A stretch of 64,000 bases of DNA, taken from NCBI GenBank assembly GCA_035547425.1, contig DASZUU010000040.1, positions 13,978 through 77,977 of the forward strand. The letters run 5' to 3'. This document shows, in pieces, positions 44,695 through 54,390 of this stretch. Each line of letters opens with the position of its first letter. The stretch's first letter is position 1. A model generated the notes under the pieces. It was not told the DNA's origin and searched no databases. It saw only the letters and a list, made by a program, of their open reading frames with translations. The stretch comes from Alloacidobacterium sp035547425 (GTDB lineage: Bacteria > Acidobacteriota > Terriglobia > Terriglobales > Acidobacteriaceae). The position numbers and the translations under genes were made by a program.

Positions 44695-46608
44695 ATGTGC
44701 TCAACTGACGGCATTGTCTCGCAGAAAAACGAGAAGTACCGCGCCATTATCGGGTTGCTTTGCGCGATGCTGGCAACAGCCATTACTGGTTGCGGCGTTA
44801 ATCCAAATGGCGTTGTAGAAATCAGCTCCAGCGCATTCGATTTTGGGCCGGTAGCGCTCTCCACGCATGAGCGACGCATTGTTGTCACGCTCAGCAATCC
44901 AGGCAAAACATCTGTCGCGTTGAATTCGAGCGTGAGCGGCAGCAGTGACTTTCTTTTCAATCAACATGTCTCCTGCTCAACTACGCTGGCTGCAGGCGGC
45001 TCCTGTTCGATGGTGATTACCTATACGCCTTCTGTTGCCGGGCCCGCCATGGCGACATTGGCTCTGACTTCTACCAGCAGCACAAAAACTTCGTCGCAAA
45101 ATATTGCCATCACTGGAACAGGCGTGACTCTAAGCCCGGGGCAGTCGCTCGTGACCGAGACAAATAATCCTCTTGTTGCGGAATATTTTTACTACCCGAC
45201 CTCGGCGGGAACCGTGTCCGTTGAGTTTGGCGCTGACACAAATTATGGCCGCAAAACCTGGGCTGTACCTACACCCTCCGACGGAGGCCCGGTAGCTTTA
45301 TATGTCGCCGGAATGCTGCAGAACTCTACCTATCACATGCGCGCGCTGTTTACGGCTACGGACGGTTCCGTCACAACAGATACGGATCATACATTTACAA
45401 CGGGCACATTCGACGCTGAAGTGCTGCCAAAAATCTCAGTGACGAAATCCGGGACTCCGCAATCGGGCATTGAACTCGAAGATTCCACTTTAGGGTCCGA
45501 TCCAAACTACCTTGAGGCCTATGCTACCGATCTCGACGGCAACCTAATCTGGGCTTACGCGATTCCTGACAGGCAGAGCAGCACCATTGTGCAGCCAATT
45601 AAGCTATTGCCCAATGGTCATTTTCTGCTCACGCTTTCTTATAACTCCAGCAATCCAATTACAGAAGGCGCGCCCACAACTGGAGCACTCGACGTACTCC
45701 GCGAAATTGATCTTGCGGGAAACCCTGTGCGGGAAATTTCTGCTGACACGCTGAATACACGGCTAGCTGCGGCTGGATACAATCTCACCGTCTACGATCT
45801 CCATCATGATGTGGCCGTGCTGCCCAATGGGCATTGGGTTGTGATCGGCAACACTATAAAACAGTTCAGCAACGTTACAGGATACTCAAGCCCCGTAGAT
45901 GTTCTGGGGGACGTGCTCATCGATCTGGACACAAATCTCAATCCTGTATGGGTATGGAATGAGTTCGATCATCTCGATGTGAATCGGCATCCGGTTGGAT
46001 TTCCTGATTGGACGCACACGAATGCGGTGCTCTATTCCGCAGATGATGGAAACTTGCTGGTTTCTATGCGACACCAAAGCTGGATCGTGAAAGTTGATTA
46101 CGAAAACGGTAAGGGCTCGGGCGATATCCTCTGGAAGCTTGGAGAAGGCGGAGACTTTGCATTGACCAACGGCGCGGAGCCTGTGGATTGGTTTTATGGT
46201 CAGCATCAGCCATCGCTCATGAGTTCCAACACAGACGGCACATTTCAGATCGCGATGATGGACAACGGCTACAATCGTATTCTTTCTGATAACTCTATTT
46301 GCAGCGGTAATAGCTGTTACTCCACGATCCCTGTGCTTTCCGTGAACGAATCTGCAAAGACCGCCAACTTTACTTTCCACGACCAGCTTCCATCAGATAT
46401 GTATTCCTACTGGGGTGGCGGCACGACCAAGCTTGCCAATGGAGATATCGAATTCGATCTTTGCAGTGAAGGCAGCGGCTACGGATCACTCGTCGAGGAA
46501 GTCACGCAAGCTTCAAGCCCGCAAACTGTATGGAGCATGAGCGTCTTGGGAGAAAACCTCTACCGCTCCAATCGGATCCCCAGCCTTTATCCTGGAGTTC
46601 AATGGTAA
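44695..46608 (+). CDS. Arylsulfotransferase (ASST)-like lipoprotein with ASH/HYDIN domain
   Basis: 637 aa. Signal peptide with lipobox AITGC. Residues 40-145 are a choice-of-anchor/ASPM-SPD2-HYDIN (ASH) sandwich (FDFGPVALSTHERRIVVTLS; AGGSCSMVITYTPSVAGPA). A Fn3-like part follows, then a six-bladed propeller of the arylsulfotransferase family: HHDVAVLPNGHWVVIGN, DWTHTNAVLY with the His region, HQPSLMSSNTDGTFQIAMMD. In E. coli ASST a His takes the sulfate. Activity is inferred. ATG 44695 with GGAG 9 nt before; TTG 44680 is alternative. Confidence 0.78.
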   Translation: MCSTDGIVSQKNEKYRAIIGLLCAMLATAITGCGVNPNGVVEISSSAFDFGPVALSTHERRIVVTLSNPGKTSVALNSSVSGSSDFLFNQHVSCSTTLAAGGSCSMVITYTPSVAGPAMATLALTSTSSTKTSSQNIAITGTGVTLSPGQSLVTETNNPLVAEYFYYPTSAGTVSVEFGADTNYGRKTWAVPTPSDGGPVALYVAGMLQNSTYHMRALFTATDGSVTTDTDHTFTTGTFDAEVLPKISVTKSGTPQSGIELEDSTLGSDPNYLEAYATDLDGNLIWAYAIPDRQSSTIVQPIKLLPNGHFLLTLSYNSSNPITEGAPTTGALDVLREIDLAGNPVREISADTLNTRLAAAGYNLTVYDLHHDVAVLPNGHWVVIGNTIKQFSNVTGYSSPVDVLGDVLIDLDTNLNPVWVWNEFDHLDVNRHPVGFPDWTHTNAVLYSADDGNLLVSMRHQSWIVKVDYENGKGSGDILWKLGEGGDFALTNGAEPVDWFYGQHQPSLMSSNTDGTFQIAMMDNGYNRILSDNSICSGNSCYSTIPVLSVNESAKTANFTFHDQLPSDMYSYWGGGTTKLANGDIEFDLCSEGSGYGSLVEEVTQASSPQTVWSMSVLGENLYRSNRIPSLYPGVQW

Positions 46609-46821
46609 GACTGCATCCCAGATATCAATCGCGATCAATCTCTCGCTATCATCGGCCAGCGAAGTCGTTGACAGGTCGATTTCCAGCGCACGCGCTGTGA
46701 GTTTGCAGAATTGCACCGCGCACATTTGCAGTATTTAAATGCAGATTCCGGCAGTGCACAGATCACTCCGATACTGATAGCACAATTCCGGAGTGATACC
46801 AAGTATCTGAGAGCTCTGCTA

Positions 46822-47766
46822 TCATCCCAGATTTTGCAGAGCGGCGCTGATGTCAGTAAGAGAAAACACCTGTACAGGCCAGCGAGTTTCTTTTTGAGCA
46901 ATCGCTGCCTTGATGGTGTCTCGCTCATCATCGCTGGTTACGAGCAGAAGCGTCTGAAGCCCGCCGAAGAACGCATCCAACATGGTCATGATCTCCGGCT
47001 GCACGATGCCCATTTTTACGCGTTGCGGCACGGACCCGAGCCGCTCCTGGATGATGTCTTCCAAAGTGTGAAAGCGCCATAAGACCGTCTCAGGGCGCAG
47101 TGCAGTGAAATTGCCGAAATACATGTAACGCATGCCGTCGAAGGTCATCACCATGGTGAAGCCGAGCGGCTGCCCCAGTTGAAAGAGATTGCGGTCGCCT
47201 TCCGTCGTAATCGGCACAATCAGCAGGCGCTTCGAGAGCAGGAACGATTCGACAATTTGATCCGGAGAAAGCGTGGGTGCGGATTCCTGCGTTGTCGCTG
47301 CAATGGCAACGTCAATGGCTTCGGCTGCCTGGCGGGCAAAGGTTTCATTGGAATACTTGATCGTATCGAGCCCTGCAACATTAAACGGCAGCTTCTGCGA
47401 TTCTCTCTGGAAAGGAACGACATACTTGTTGAAGCCGAGCATCAAGCCATATTCCATGGTCACGTTCGCACTCGGCGCTTCGATCCCATCTTTTGTGCGA
47501 TTGTTTGCCAGGACGATGCAGAATTGGGACTGAATAATCTTGGAGCATATCTTGGCGCAAAAGGCGCTTTGTCCGGGCGCCAGCTCACCTGCCGCCTCAA
47601 TGCCTTCGATGCCGCGCTTCTCGAGCAGCGTGCGCAGAATGGTCATCTCCAATGCGCTCTCGCTGAATCCGTAGCCGATGAAGCAGGTGCGCGATGAAGA
47701 GAAAACAAAATCGCACCGGGGCAGGCCGATGACGCAGAACTCGTTGCGGCGTATCCGTTTATCCAT
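46822..47766 (-). CDS. TIR-like nucleotide-binding domain protein
   Basis: 314 aa, good AGGAG site. Residues 28-120 follow the TIR/TIR-like layout: TCFIGYGFSESALEMTILRT, a helix, QFCIVLANNRT, and SANVTMEYGLMLGFNKYVVP, where Glu105 sits in the position of the catalytic Glu in many bacterial TIR and COG4271-like proteins. Residues 160-314 have no family I recognise (SKRLLIVPITTEGDRNLFQL; IQERLGSVPQRVKMGIVQPE). TIR domains often hydrolyse NAD+ or make signal nucleotides in phage defence. Catalysis is unproven; it is a lone gene. Confidence 0.6.
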   Translation of the reverse strand: MDKRIRRNEFCVIGLPRCDFVFSSSRTCFIGYGFSESALEMTILRTLLEKRGIEGIEAAGELAPGQSAFCAKICSKIIQSQFCIVLANNRTKDGIEAPSANVTMEYGLMLGFNKYVVPFQRESQKLPFNVAGLDTIKYSNETFARQAAEAIDVAIAATTQESAPTLSPDQIVESFLLSKRLLIVPITTEGDRNLFQLGQPLGFTMVMTFDGMRYMYFGNFTALRPETVLWRFHTLEDIIQERLGSVPQRVKMGIVQPEIMTMLDAFFGGLQTLLLVTSDDERDTIKAAIAQKETRWPVQVFSLTDISAALQNLG

Positions 47767-47883
47767 TGCGGGCTCCTGGGGCTCGATTCTGTACAGGGGA
47801 GGCGGTTCTTACAAATGGTGTAGGCATTATAAGCTGCGGGTTATTACACAGAAATAGAATTCATGCTAGACTCAGCGGTTCCC

Positions 47884-48666
47884 ATGAGCTACGAAAATAT
47901 ATTGCTTGAGATTCGCGATTCCATCGCCATTGTTACGCTGAACCGTCCCAAAGTTCTGAATGCTCTCAATGCTTCGACATTGCGCGAGCTGGATGCGGCG
48001 ATCCATGAGCTTTCCACGAATGCAGCTGTGCGCGTGATTCTACTTACCGGCGCCGGAGAAAAAGCATTTGCCGCCGGAGCGGACATTCAGGAATTGGCAG
48101 GAGTGTCTGCTTTCGATGGCCATGCACTGGCACTGCGGGGGCAACGAGTCTTTGATCGCATTGAGAGTTGCGGCAAACCCGTGATCGCGTGCATCAACGG
48201 CTTTGCGCTTGGCGGCGGATGCGAACTCGCGCTGGCGTGCACGTTTCGCATTGCCGGCGAAGCAGCGAAGTTCGGTCAGCCCGAGGTGAAACTGGGATTG
48301 ATACCGGGATATGGCGGATCGCAACGGCTGCCGCGATTGATCGGCAAAGGCGCGGCTCTGCGGCTGTTGCTTACAGGAGAGATGATTTCTGCCGCCGAGG
48401 CTTTGCGCATTGGATTGGTGGAAGAAGTCGTGCCCTCGGATCAACTGCTGACGCGCGCAGAACAGATTGCAAGAACGATTGCGGCACAGGCTCCCCTGGC
48501 AATCAGCAAATGCATTGAAGCGGTGCATGCCGGATACGATCTGCCCCTTCGCCAAGCATTAGATCTCGAGGCTTCACTCTTCGGCCTATGCTGTGCCACA
48601 GAGGATAAAGTCGAGGGGACAAAAGCCTTTCTGGAAAAGCGCGCGGCCACGTGGACGGGGAAATAG
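47884..48666 (+). CDS. Enoyl-CoA hydratase/isomerase family protein
   Basis: 260 aa. Crotonase fold: AAGADIQELAG, NGFALGGGCELALAC with the first catalytic Glu, GQPEVKLGLIPGYGGSQRL with the second, so a hydratase is likely. Upstream ATG 47863 would add seven residues. The stop is directly adjacent to the convergent TPR gene's stop. Confidence 0.9.
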   Translation: MSYENILLEIRDSIAIVTLNRPKVLNALNASTLRELDAAIHELSTNAAVRVILLTGAGEKAFAAGADIQELAGVSAFDGHALALRGQRVFDRIESCGKPVIACINGFALGGGCELALACTFRIAGEAAKFGQPEVKLGLIPGYGGSQRLPRLIGKGAALRLLLTGEMISAAEALRIGLVEEVVPSDQLLTRAEQIARTIAAQAPLAISKCIEAVHAGYDLPLRQALDLEASLFGLCCATEDKVEGTKAFLEKRAATWTGK

Positions 48667-49794
48667 CTACTCCGGCTTAGGCGAGCCGGACATTCTTTTT
48701 ACCAACGACTCATCGACCTTCTGGTGCAGTTCATTGGTCCTGGCAAATTCTGCCTGCGCCTGCTCTCGCTTGCCCATAGCGGAGTAGAGGCGCGCCAGCC
48801 GCCAATGCGCATCCGGCTGCAATGGGTCCATTGCGATGGCGCGTTTCAGGTTGGACTCAGCTTCTTCATTCCGGCCTTGTGCCGCGGCTGCGATTCCCAA
48901 GTCGAGGAAGGCTAGACGGATGGCGTTCTGCTGCGCAACCGCCTGCCTGAGATAAACTTCCGCACCTGCATTATCGTTGCGCTTCAAAGCAATGTCGCCG
49001 AGATACGCCAGCGCCTGCGGATGATGCGGGTCTTCCTGCAATTCCAGCTTGAATTCGACAGCGGCTTCATCGTAACGCCGCAGCTTCCAGAGCATATAGC
49101 CCAATCCGAAATGCACCTGCGGCGTGTGCGGATCGGCTTGTTCAGCAGCGCGAAATTGTTCGATGGCATTGTCGGTTTGGCCCAGCCCGTCGTAGGCTTC
49201 GCCGGCGAGAATATCGGCCTGAGCGGACTCCGGGCTTTGCTGCAGGATCAGCTTGTACTGTTCCAGCGTGCATTGGTATTGCCCCGCCCACAGGCAGCTT
49301 TGCGCCAGCGTGGTGCGCATCGGCAGATTGTCCGGTGTAGCCTGTACTGCCTCACGCAAATAAGGAATAGCGTTGGCGTATTGCCCGCTTCCGTAATAAC
49401 TCATGGCAAGCAGCAGCTTCGGGCGAATATCTTTGGGCGTCTCCGCTTCCGCTGTTTTCAATGGCGCAACGGCTTCCTGAAATTTTTCCTGCTTGAAGTA
49501 TGCCAGGCCTAGATCAAGATGCAGGCCTGGGGCCTTTGCGCCAAGCTGAAGGGCCTTTTTATAAGCAGGAACGGCTTCGGGATATTTTCCTTCAAGCGCA
49601 AGCGCAAGTCCCAGTTGGGCCCATGCCTCTGCGTTCCTGGGATCGCTCTCGGTGACGGCCCGCCATTTCGCTTCCGTTTCGGCATTACCGCCTGCGGTTG
49701 TTTGAGCAAGCGTTGATGCGAAGGCTGCCATGCAAACCAGAAATGCAAATGAAAATCGCCGCACTCGACCACCGGAAAGAAAATCTGGAAGCAT
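48667..49794 (-). CDS. Exported TPR repeat protein
   Basis: 375 aa. Signal peptide (FSFAFLVCMAAFASTLAQ), then about nine tetratricopeptide repeats, e.g. AEAWAQLGLALALEGKYPEA and PQVHFGLGYMLWKLRRYDEA, filling the rest. A scaffold in the periplasm. It lies 74 nt after the Oar-like receptor on the same strand, so it probably works with it. Confidence 0.87.
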   Translation of the reverse strand: MLPDFLSGGRVRRFSFAFLVCMAAFASTLAQTTAGGNAETEAKWRAVTESDPRNAEAWAQLGLALALEGKYPEAVPAYKKALQLGAKAPGLHLDLGLAYFKQEKFQEAVAPLKTAEAETPKDIRPKLLLAMSYYGSGQYANAIPYLREAVQATPDNLPMRTTLAQSCLWAGQYQCTLEQYKLILQQSPESAQADILAGEAYDGLGQTDNAIEQFRAAEQADPHTPQVHFGLGYMLWKLRRYDEAAVEFKLELQEDPHHPQALAYLGDIALKRNDNAGAEVYLRQAVAQQNAIRLAFLDLGIAAAAQGRNEEAESNLKRAIAMDPLQPDAHWRLARLYSAMGKREQAQAEFARTNELHQKVDESLVKRMSGSPKPE

Positions 49795-49868
49795 GGTATC
49801 GCAAAAGAAAGGCGCAGTGGCAATGTGCCTCTGCGCCCGGAGACCAGCAGTATGCTTTGCTGGAAAGT

Positions 49869-52800
49869 CTAGAACATGAACTTCGCGCCGAATTGCAGGA
49901 CGCGAGGATCATAGGTGGAAGTGAGAGCTCCGAAGTTTGAGCTGGTTAAGCCTGTGCTGACGTTCTGGAATTCCGTGTGGTTGAAGGTGTTATAAGACTC
50001 AGCACGGAGCTGGAATCTTGGGCCTTCTGCCGACGTAATACGGAATTCTTTGAACAAGCTCAGGTTCCAGTTGAAGAGGCCGGGACCAACAATGGAGTCC
50101 TTGCCTGAGTTGCCGAACCCGGCATTCGGTCCCACTGCTCCCGTTGTCCACGGCGCCGCGGGCGCAGAGAAAGCGGAAGTATTGAACCACTGTGACGACT
50201 TCTTCGGATAGCTCACATGTCCCGATAAGTTAGGACGATTGCTGCCACCGCCGAGACCGAGCACATCCGTTCCGTAGGACGGAGCGACCGGCACGCCAGT
50301 CTCAGCCACCGTAGTTCCTGAGATTTGCCAGCCGCCGAGCGTATTCCGCTCAAGCGCGCTGCTGGAGTGCAGAAAGAACGGAAGCTCATAGATGTAACTG
50401 GCGTTGAAAATGTGACGGCGATCGAGCGTACCCGAACCGCGATCGTAGTTGAGGTTGAAGGGATTGGAAACGCCCTGGAGATCGCCGCTCTTAATGTCGA
50501 TCTCGTGCGACCAGGTATAGGCCAGCTGCACCGTTAATCCGTGCTTGTTCTCCATGCGGAGAGCGGCCTGCAGCGAGTGATAATTGCTGTTGGTCGCGTT
50601 CTCATTCATGGTGATGTTGGCCCATCCCGGGTATTGGCGATAGAGGTTTGCATTGGCTCCGTTGGCCACAGCTTCGCGGTTGGCATATCCGGAAGCATCG
50701 CTAATCGGCAACGTATTGATATTGCGTTGATCGTCCTGATGCCATCCAGTCATGCCGACATATTGCACGCCGAAGATGATGGAAGGCGCCAGCTCCTGTT
50801 GCACACCGAGGCTGAACTGCGCGGTGCCGGGGTTGTAATAGTTGAGATCCAACGCACTGAAGTTGCCCGGCGAAGTCGGCGTTGCGGCCGTCTCACCGCT
50901 TTGATTGCTTGTATTCGGATTGGAGAAGTAGACACTGCTTGCCGAAGGCTGATAGGCCCATGGCGGATTGGTGTCGGTGCCGTAGATATCGTTGCCCTGG
51001 ATGCGCTCGAAGAACATACCGAAACCAGAGCGAATGACGGTCTTGCCGTTCCCAAACAGATCATAGGCAAAACCGATACGAGGCTGAATCGTCCCATACT
51101 GGTTATTCACCAGGCCACGGGGAAATCCATTCACTCCTGCAAGCCGTACGCCGTTCAGATAATACGGAACAGGCGCTCCGGCGGGCTGGCTGAATCCAGG
51201 ACCGTTCGGATTGAGAGTTCCGTCGGTCGCCGGCACCTGTGCGTTAGAGAAATCGAAATCTCCGGGCACAAAGTTTGCCGTCCGGTTGTTCTTTTCATAG
51301 ACGTGCGGCAGCGCGTCATAGCGGATGCCAAGGTTGAGGGTTAGCTGCGGCAGGACGTGCCAGTTATCCATCGCATAGAAAGAGTACGTGTTGTTAAGCC
51401 AGTGAGCTGTCCACTGGTTCTGGAGTTGGGTGTAGCTACTGGCAAAACCGAGCAGGAAGTTCACATATGAATCTTTCGAGAAGGCAGAATCGTTGAAGAC
51501 ATAGTCGCCTTGCGTGTCGGCCTGCACCTGTTGGTTTTTGTCCATACGCATGTAGCTGAAGCCAAACTTCAGCGAGTGCGCGCCCTTGGTCCAGGACAGG
51601 TCGTCGCGGATCTGGTAATCGAGGAAGGAGTTGTGCCACGGCCAGTAGTTCGTCGTCCAGTCCGTTCCCGGGCCAACGCCGTTGAACTGAACGGAAGGCA
51701 AACGGTTCTCTGCATTGTTGCCCTCAAAAATGCCGGTCGCGCTCCAACCGGAAGGCTGCTGATAGATACCCGTCGGAGTGATGTCAATGGTGTTGCCGTT
51801 GACGTTGAATGAGGTTTCATTCAACAGCGTGGGAGAGATGACCTGGCTCAGCTTAACGACAGCACCCCATGATGGGTTCTTGAAGACGTTGCCTACGGTG
51901 TCGTAGCTGTCGCTGCTCCACATGGAGGGGAAAATGGTCTGCGACATGTCATCGTGAATCCAGTGGCCCATCAGGTGCAGCTTATCGGTCAGATCATGAT
52001 CGATGCGGACCACATCTTCACGAACATCCGTCGGCTGCTTCGGTGAAGCAATCCATTGATTCCCCGCGATATTAGGTTGAGGAATGGCTCCCGTTCCCAT
52101 AAAAAGCACAGCATTGGGATCGAAAAGCTGATACGGAATGATGGAAGTACACGATCCACTGCTGCTGCAGGCGTAATTAAACGGTTGTCCCGGTGTAAGC
52201 CCTAAAGAGGCATATTGAGCCAGCTTTGCCGGATCTTGAGTCTGCGGCACGATAGGCAATACAGGCGTTACAGAACCGTCTGAATTTTTCTTGGTGTAAT
52301 CAACATACTGCAGATCCTGCCCAGCCGTCGGGAAGTTTGAAGCCGGAATTGTGACGGTGGCGTTCGGGTTAGCTCCCTGAATGAATTTGCGCCACTCTTC
52401 GTTTACGAAGAAGAAGGTCTTCTTGACGAATGGCACCGGTCCACCGAGATTGCCGCCGAAAATGTTGAGGCGCAGTTCAGGAACGGGCTGTCCTGCCTGC
52501 TTGGAGAAATAGTTGTTCGCGTCGAAAATATCGTTGCGGTTGAATTCCCACAATGCGCCGTGGTATTTCTGCGTGCCGGACTTGAGCACCATGGTTACCG
52601 TGCCGCCGGAAGAAATACCGTAGTCCGGACTGTAGTTGCTGCTCAGCGTCTGGAACTCGGCAATCGCATCGGGAGAAGGCAAAACACCGATTTTGCCGCC
52701 GCTGCCGCGGTCATACACTTCGCCGCCGTCGATCAGCCAGTTGTTGTGGTCAGGGCGCATGCCGTTGAAGCTGAGGTTAAACGTGCTGCCCTGCGCCGTA

Positions 52801-53315
52801 ACGCCGTTGAACGAAGGATTGGTATTTGAAACGCCGGTGCCCAGGGTAGTAAGAGCAATGACGTTGCGGCCATTGGTAGAAAGCTGCAGCATCTGCTTAT
52901 TGCTGATGAGCGAGCTGACTTCATTCGTCTCCGATTGCACCTGCAGAGCGTTTGCCTGCACGGTGACCGTCTGGCTGGCGGCGCCAACTTCCAGCACGAC
53001 ATTTGAACGCAGCGTTTGGGCGACGTTCAATATCAGCCCAGCCTGCGCGTAGGCTTTAAATCCGGCAGCTGAAACCTGGAGATTATAGGTGCCGATCTGC
53101 AACCCGGAAAAATCATATAATCCGGAGCCGCTGGTTTGCGTTGTGCGGGCGCTATTGGTTGCCTGGTGGGTGATGGTGACTGTCGCGTTTGGTACGGCTG
53201 CGCCAGTTGCGTCGGTTACGGTGCCTGTAATTTCCGCATTTTCCTGTGCTCCCGCAATGGCCGCAGCGCACAAGGCAAATACAAAGATGCTGAGAATTCT
53301 TCTCAGATACACCAT
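49869..53315 (-). CDS. TonB-dependent receptor, Oar-like, with carboxypeptidase-regulatory domain
   Basis: 1148 aa. Signal peptide (ILSIFVFALCAAAIAGAQ), an N-terminal CarboxypepD_reg-like domain (AEITGTVTDATGAAVPNATV; GLYDFSGLQIGTYNLQVSAA), a plug with MRPDHNNWLIDGGE and a very long beta-barrel ending in FGAKFMF. Same family as the receptor at 32686 but clearly a different member. Start 53315 follows GAAGGGGG. Upstream is a long inverted repeat with a LacI-like palindrome; the TPR gene follows. Substrate unknown, probably a plant or fungal glycan product. Confidence 0.92.
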   Translation of the reverse strand: MVYLRRILSIFVFALCAAAIAGAQENAEITGTVTDATGAAVPNATVTITHQATNSARTTQTSGSGLYDFSGLQIGTYNLQVSAAGFKAYAQAGLILNVAQTLRSNVVLEVGAASQTVTVQANALQVQSETNEVSSLISNKQMLQLSTNGRNVIALTTLGTGVSNTNPSFNGVTAQGSTFNLSFNGMRPDHNNWLIDGGEVYDRGSGGKIGVLPSPDAIAEFQTLSSNYSPDYGISSGGTVTMVLKSGTQKYHGALWEFNRNDIFDANNYFSKQAGQPVPELRLNIFGGNLGGPVPFVKKTFFFVNEEWRKFIQGANPNATVTIPASNFPTAGQDLQYVDYTKKNSDGSVTPVLPIVPQTQDPAKLAQYASLGLTPGQPFNYACSSSGSCTSIIPYQLFDPNAVLFMGTGAIPQPNIAGNQWIASPKQPTDVREDVVRIDHDLTDKLHLMGHWIHDDMSQTIFPSMWSSDSYDTVGNVFKNPSWGAVVKLSQVISPTLLNETSFNVNGNTIDITPTGIYQQPSGWSATGIFEGNNAENRLPSVQFNGVGPGTDWTTNYWPWHNSFLDYQIRDDLSWTKGAHSLKFGFSYMRMDKNQQVQADTQGDYVFNDSAFSKDSYVNFLLGFASSYTQLQNQWTAHWLNNTYSFYAMDNWHVLPQLTLNLGIRYDALPHVYEKNNRTANFVPGDFDFSNAQVPATDGTLNPNGPGFSQPAGAPVPYYLNGVRLAGVNGFPRGLVNNQYGTIQPRIGFAYDLFGNGKTVIRSGFGMFFERIQGNDIYGTDTNPPWAYQPSASSVYFSNPNTSNQSGETAATPTSPGNFSALDLNYYNPGTAQFSLGVQQELAPSIIFGVQYVGMTGWHQDDQRNINTLPISDASGYANREAVANGANANLYRQYPGWANITMNENATNSNYHSLQAALRMENKHGLTVQLAYTWSHEIDIKSGDLQGVSNPFNLNYDRGSGTLDRRHIFNASYIYELPFFLHSSSALERNTLGGWQISGTTVAETGVPVAPSYGTDVLGLGGGSNRPNLSGHVSYPKKSSQWFNTSAFSAPAAPWTTGAVGPNAGFGNSGKDSIVGPGLFNWNLSLFKEFRITSAEGPRFQLRAESYNTFNHTEFQNVSTGLTSSNFGALTSTYDPRVLQFGAKFMF

Positions 53316-53371
53316 TCAGATTGCCCCCTTCAAGGAACTGCTTTTTCACTCTTGAACTGATATGTTGCAAA

Positions 53372-53446
53372 CGGATTCGGCAGAACCGTTTTTTCAAACT
53401 GCAATCTCGCTTTTCGAGATGCAGTAAACGGTTTTACTGAAATCCG
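53372..53446. promoter_or_regulatory. Nested inverted repeat with LacI-type palindrome upstream of the receptor
   Basis: Arms nest around a centre at 53410-53414: CGGATT/AATCCG, AACCGTTT/AAACGGTT, TGCAATCTCG/CGAGATGCA. Inside it AGTAAACGGTTTTACT (53423-53438) is a near-palindrome centred on CG, as in LacI-family operators. It is 57-131 nt upstream of the receptor's start codon. The rest of the 500-nt gap (53316-53817) shows no gene. Confidence 0.55.
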
Positions 53447-53817
53447 TCTGCCATTTAGCTCCTCGTGCAAATCGATTGTCAAGAGGTTTGTAAGTGAAAT
53501 TCGGCAACGAGCACCAATAAAAAAACGCTTTAGTATGCGCTGTAAATGCAACGTGACGCGATTGAAAACGCGTACATCGGCAGGAGTGAAATCGAATACA
53601 CCCGCTCTAAAAAAATTTTAAGAAAGAGATCGAAACGAACCCTCTTCCGGGCGGAAAACAAGAGGGGCAAGCATGGAAAAAATGGGTGAGTTCCACGATG
53701 AACCATTTCAAAACAGGTTAGTAAGTAATCAGCTTCCCTTTCATGCAGGCAGGCGATAGTGTGCTGCTTCTGGTTTCCGAAATTGATATGCTGCCTTAGA
53801 GAGTGTCCCCGAATCGC

Positions 53818-54390
53818 ATGAAGCTCAAAAAGGCTCTTGTTTCTCCTGTTCTCTGCGCAGCGCTTCTGGTCTTAGCGAGCGCCGGCTGCCAATCGAAACC
53901 GGCGTCTCCGGCAAACGGCTCTGACGCAGGCGCAGCCGCGCAGCAACAGGCGCAGAAAGCCGCAAGCAAAATCGATGATGCTCGCCAGGAGCTGGAAGAT
54001 ATTCCTCCACCGGCCAAGAGCCGTTACATGGCAATCCATACTGTTGAGAGTTGGAATAATCCTTTTCTCATTGTGGGAAGCACGAACGTCACGCTTCGCG
54101 TCATTTCTCCTGACCAAACACACAGCGCGGCAATCCCCAGCGCGATGCTGAAACCTGCCAGGGCGCGCCGCCAGGAGTTGGAGATTCGGCTTTCCGAGAT
54201 ACCGGATGCTCTCAGCGCGCTTCCGCAGGAAGACTGGCCATATGGACGCGTAGTTGCCGTCGAGGAAGATCCGGCAGAGACTCGCGCCAACCGCCTGCAG
54301 GTACGCCGCAATGTAGAAGCGACGATGCAGGTACTGAATAATTTGGGAGTGGTGATCTACGAGTGGCCGACAAGCGGAGTTTTACGGTAG
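53818..54390 (+). CDS. Hypothetical lipoprotein
   Basis: 190 aa. Signal peptide and lipobox LASAGC, then Ala/Gln-rich linker and a small mixed domain (RYMAIHTVESWNNPFLIVGS; EDWPYGRVVAVEEDPAETRA). Not recognised. GTG 53803 is an alternative start. Its end overlaps by 9 nt the end of the convergent MerR-TPR gene. Confidence 0.7.
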   Translation: MKLKKALVSPVLCAALLVLASAGCQSKPASPANGSDAGAAAQQQAQKAASKIDDARQELEDIPPPAKSRYMAIHTVESWNNPFLIVGSTNVTLRVISPDQTHSAAIPSAMLKPARARRQELEIRLSEIPDALSALPQEDWPYGRVVAVEEDPAETRANRLQVRRNVEATMQVLNNLGVVIYEWPTSGVLR

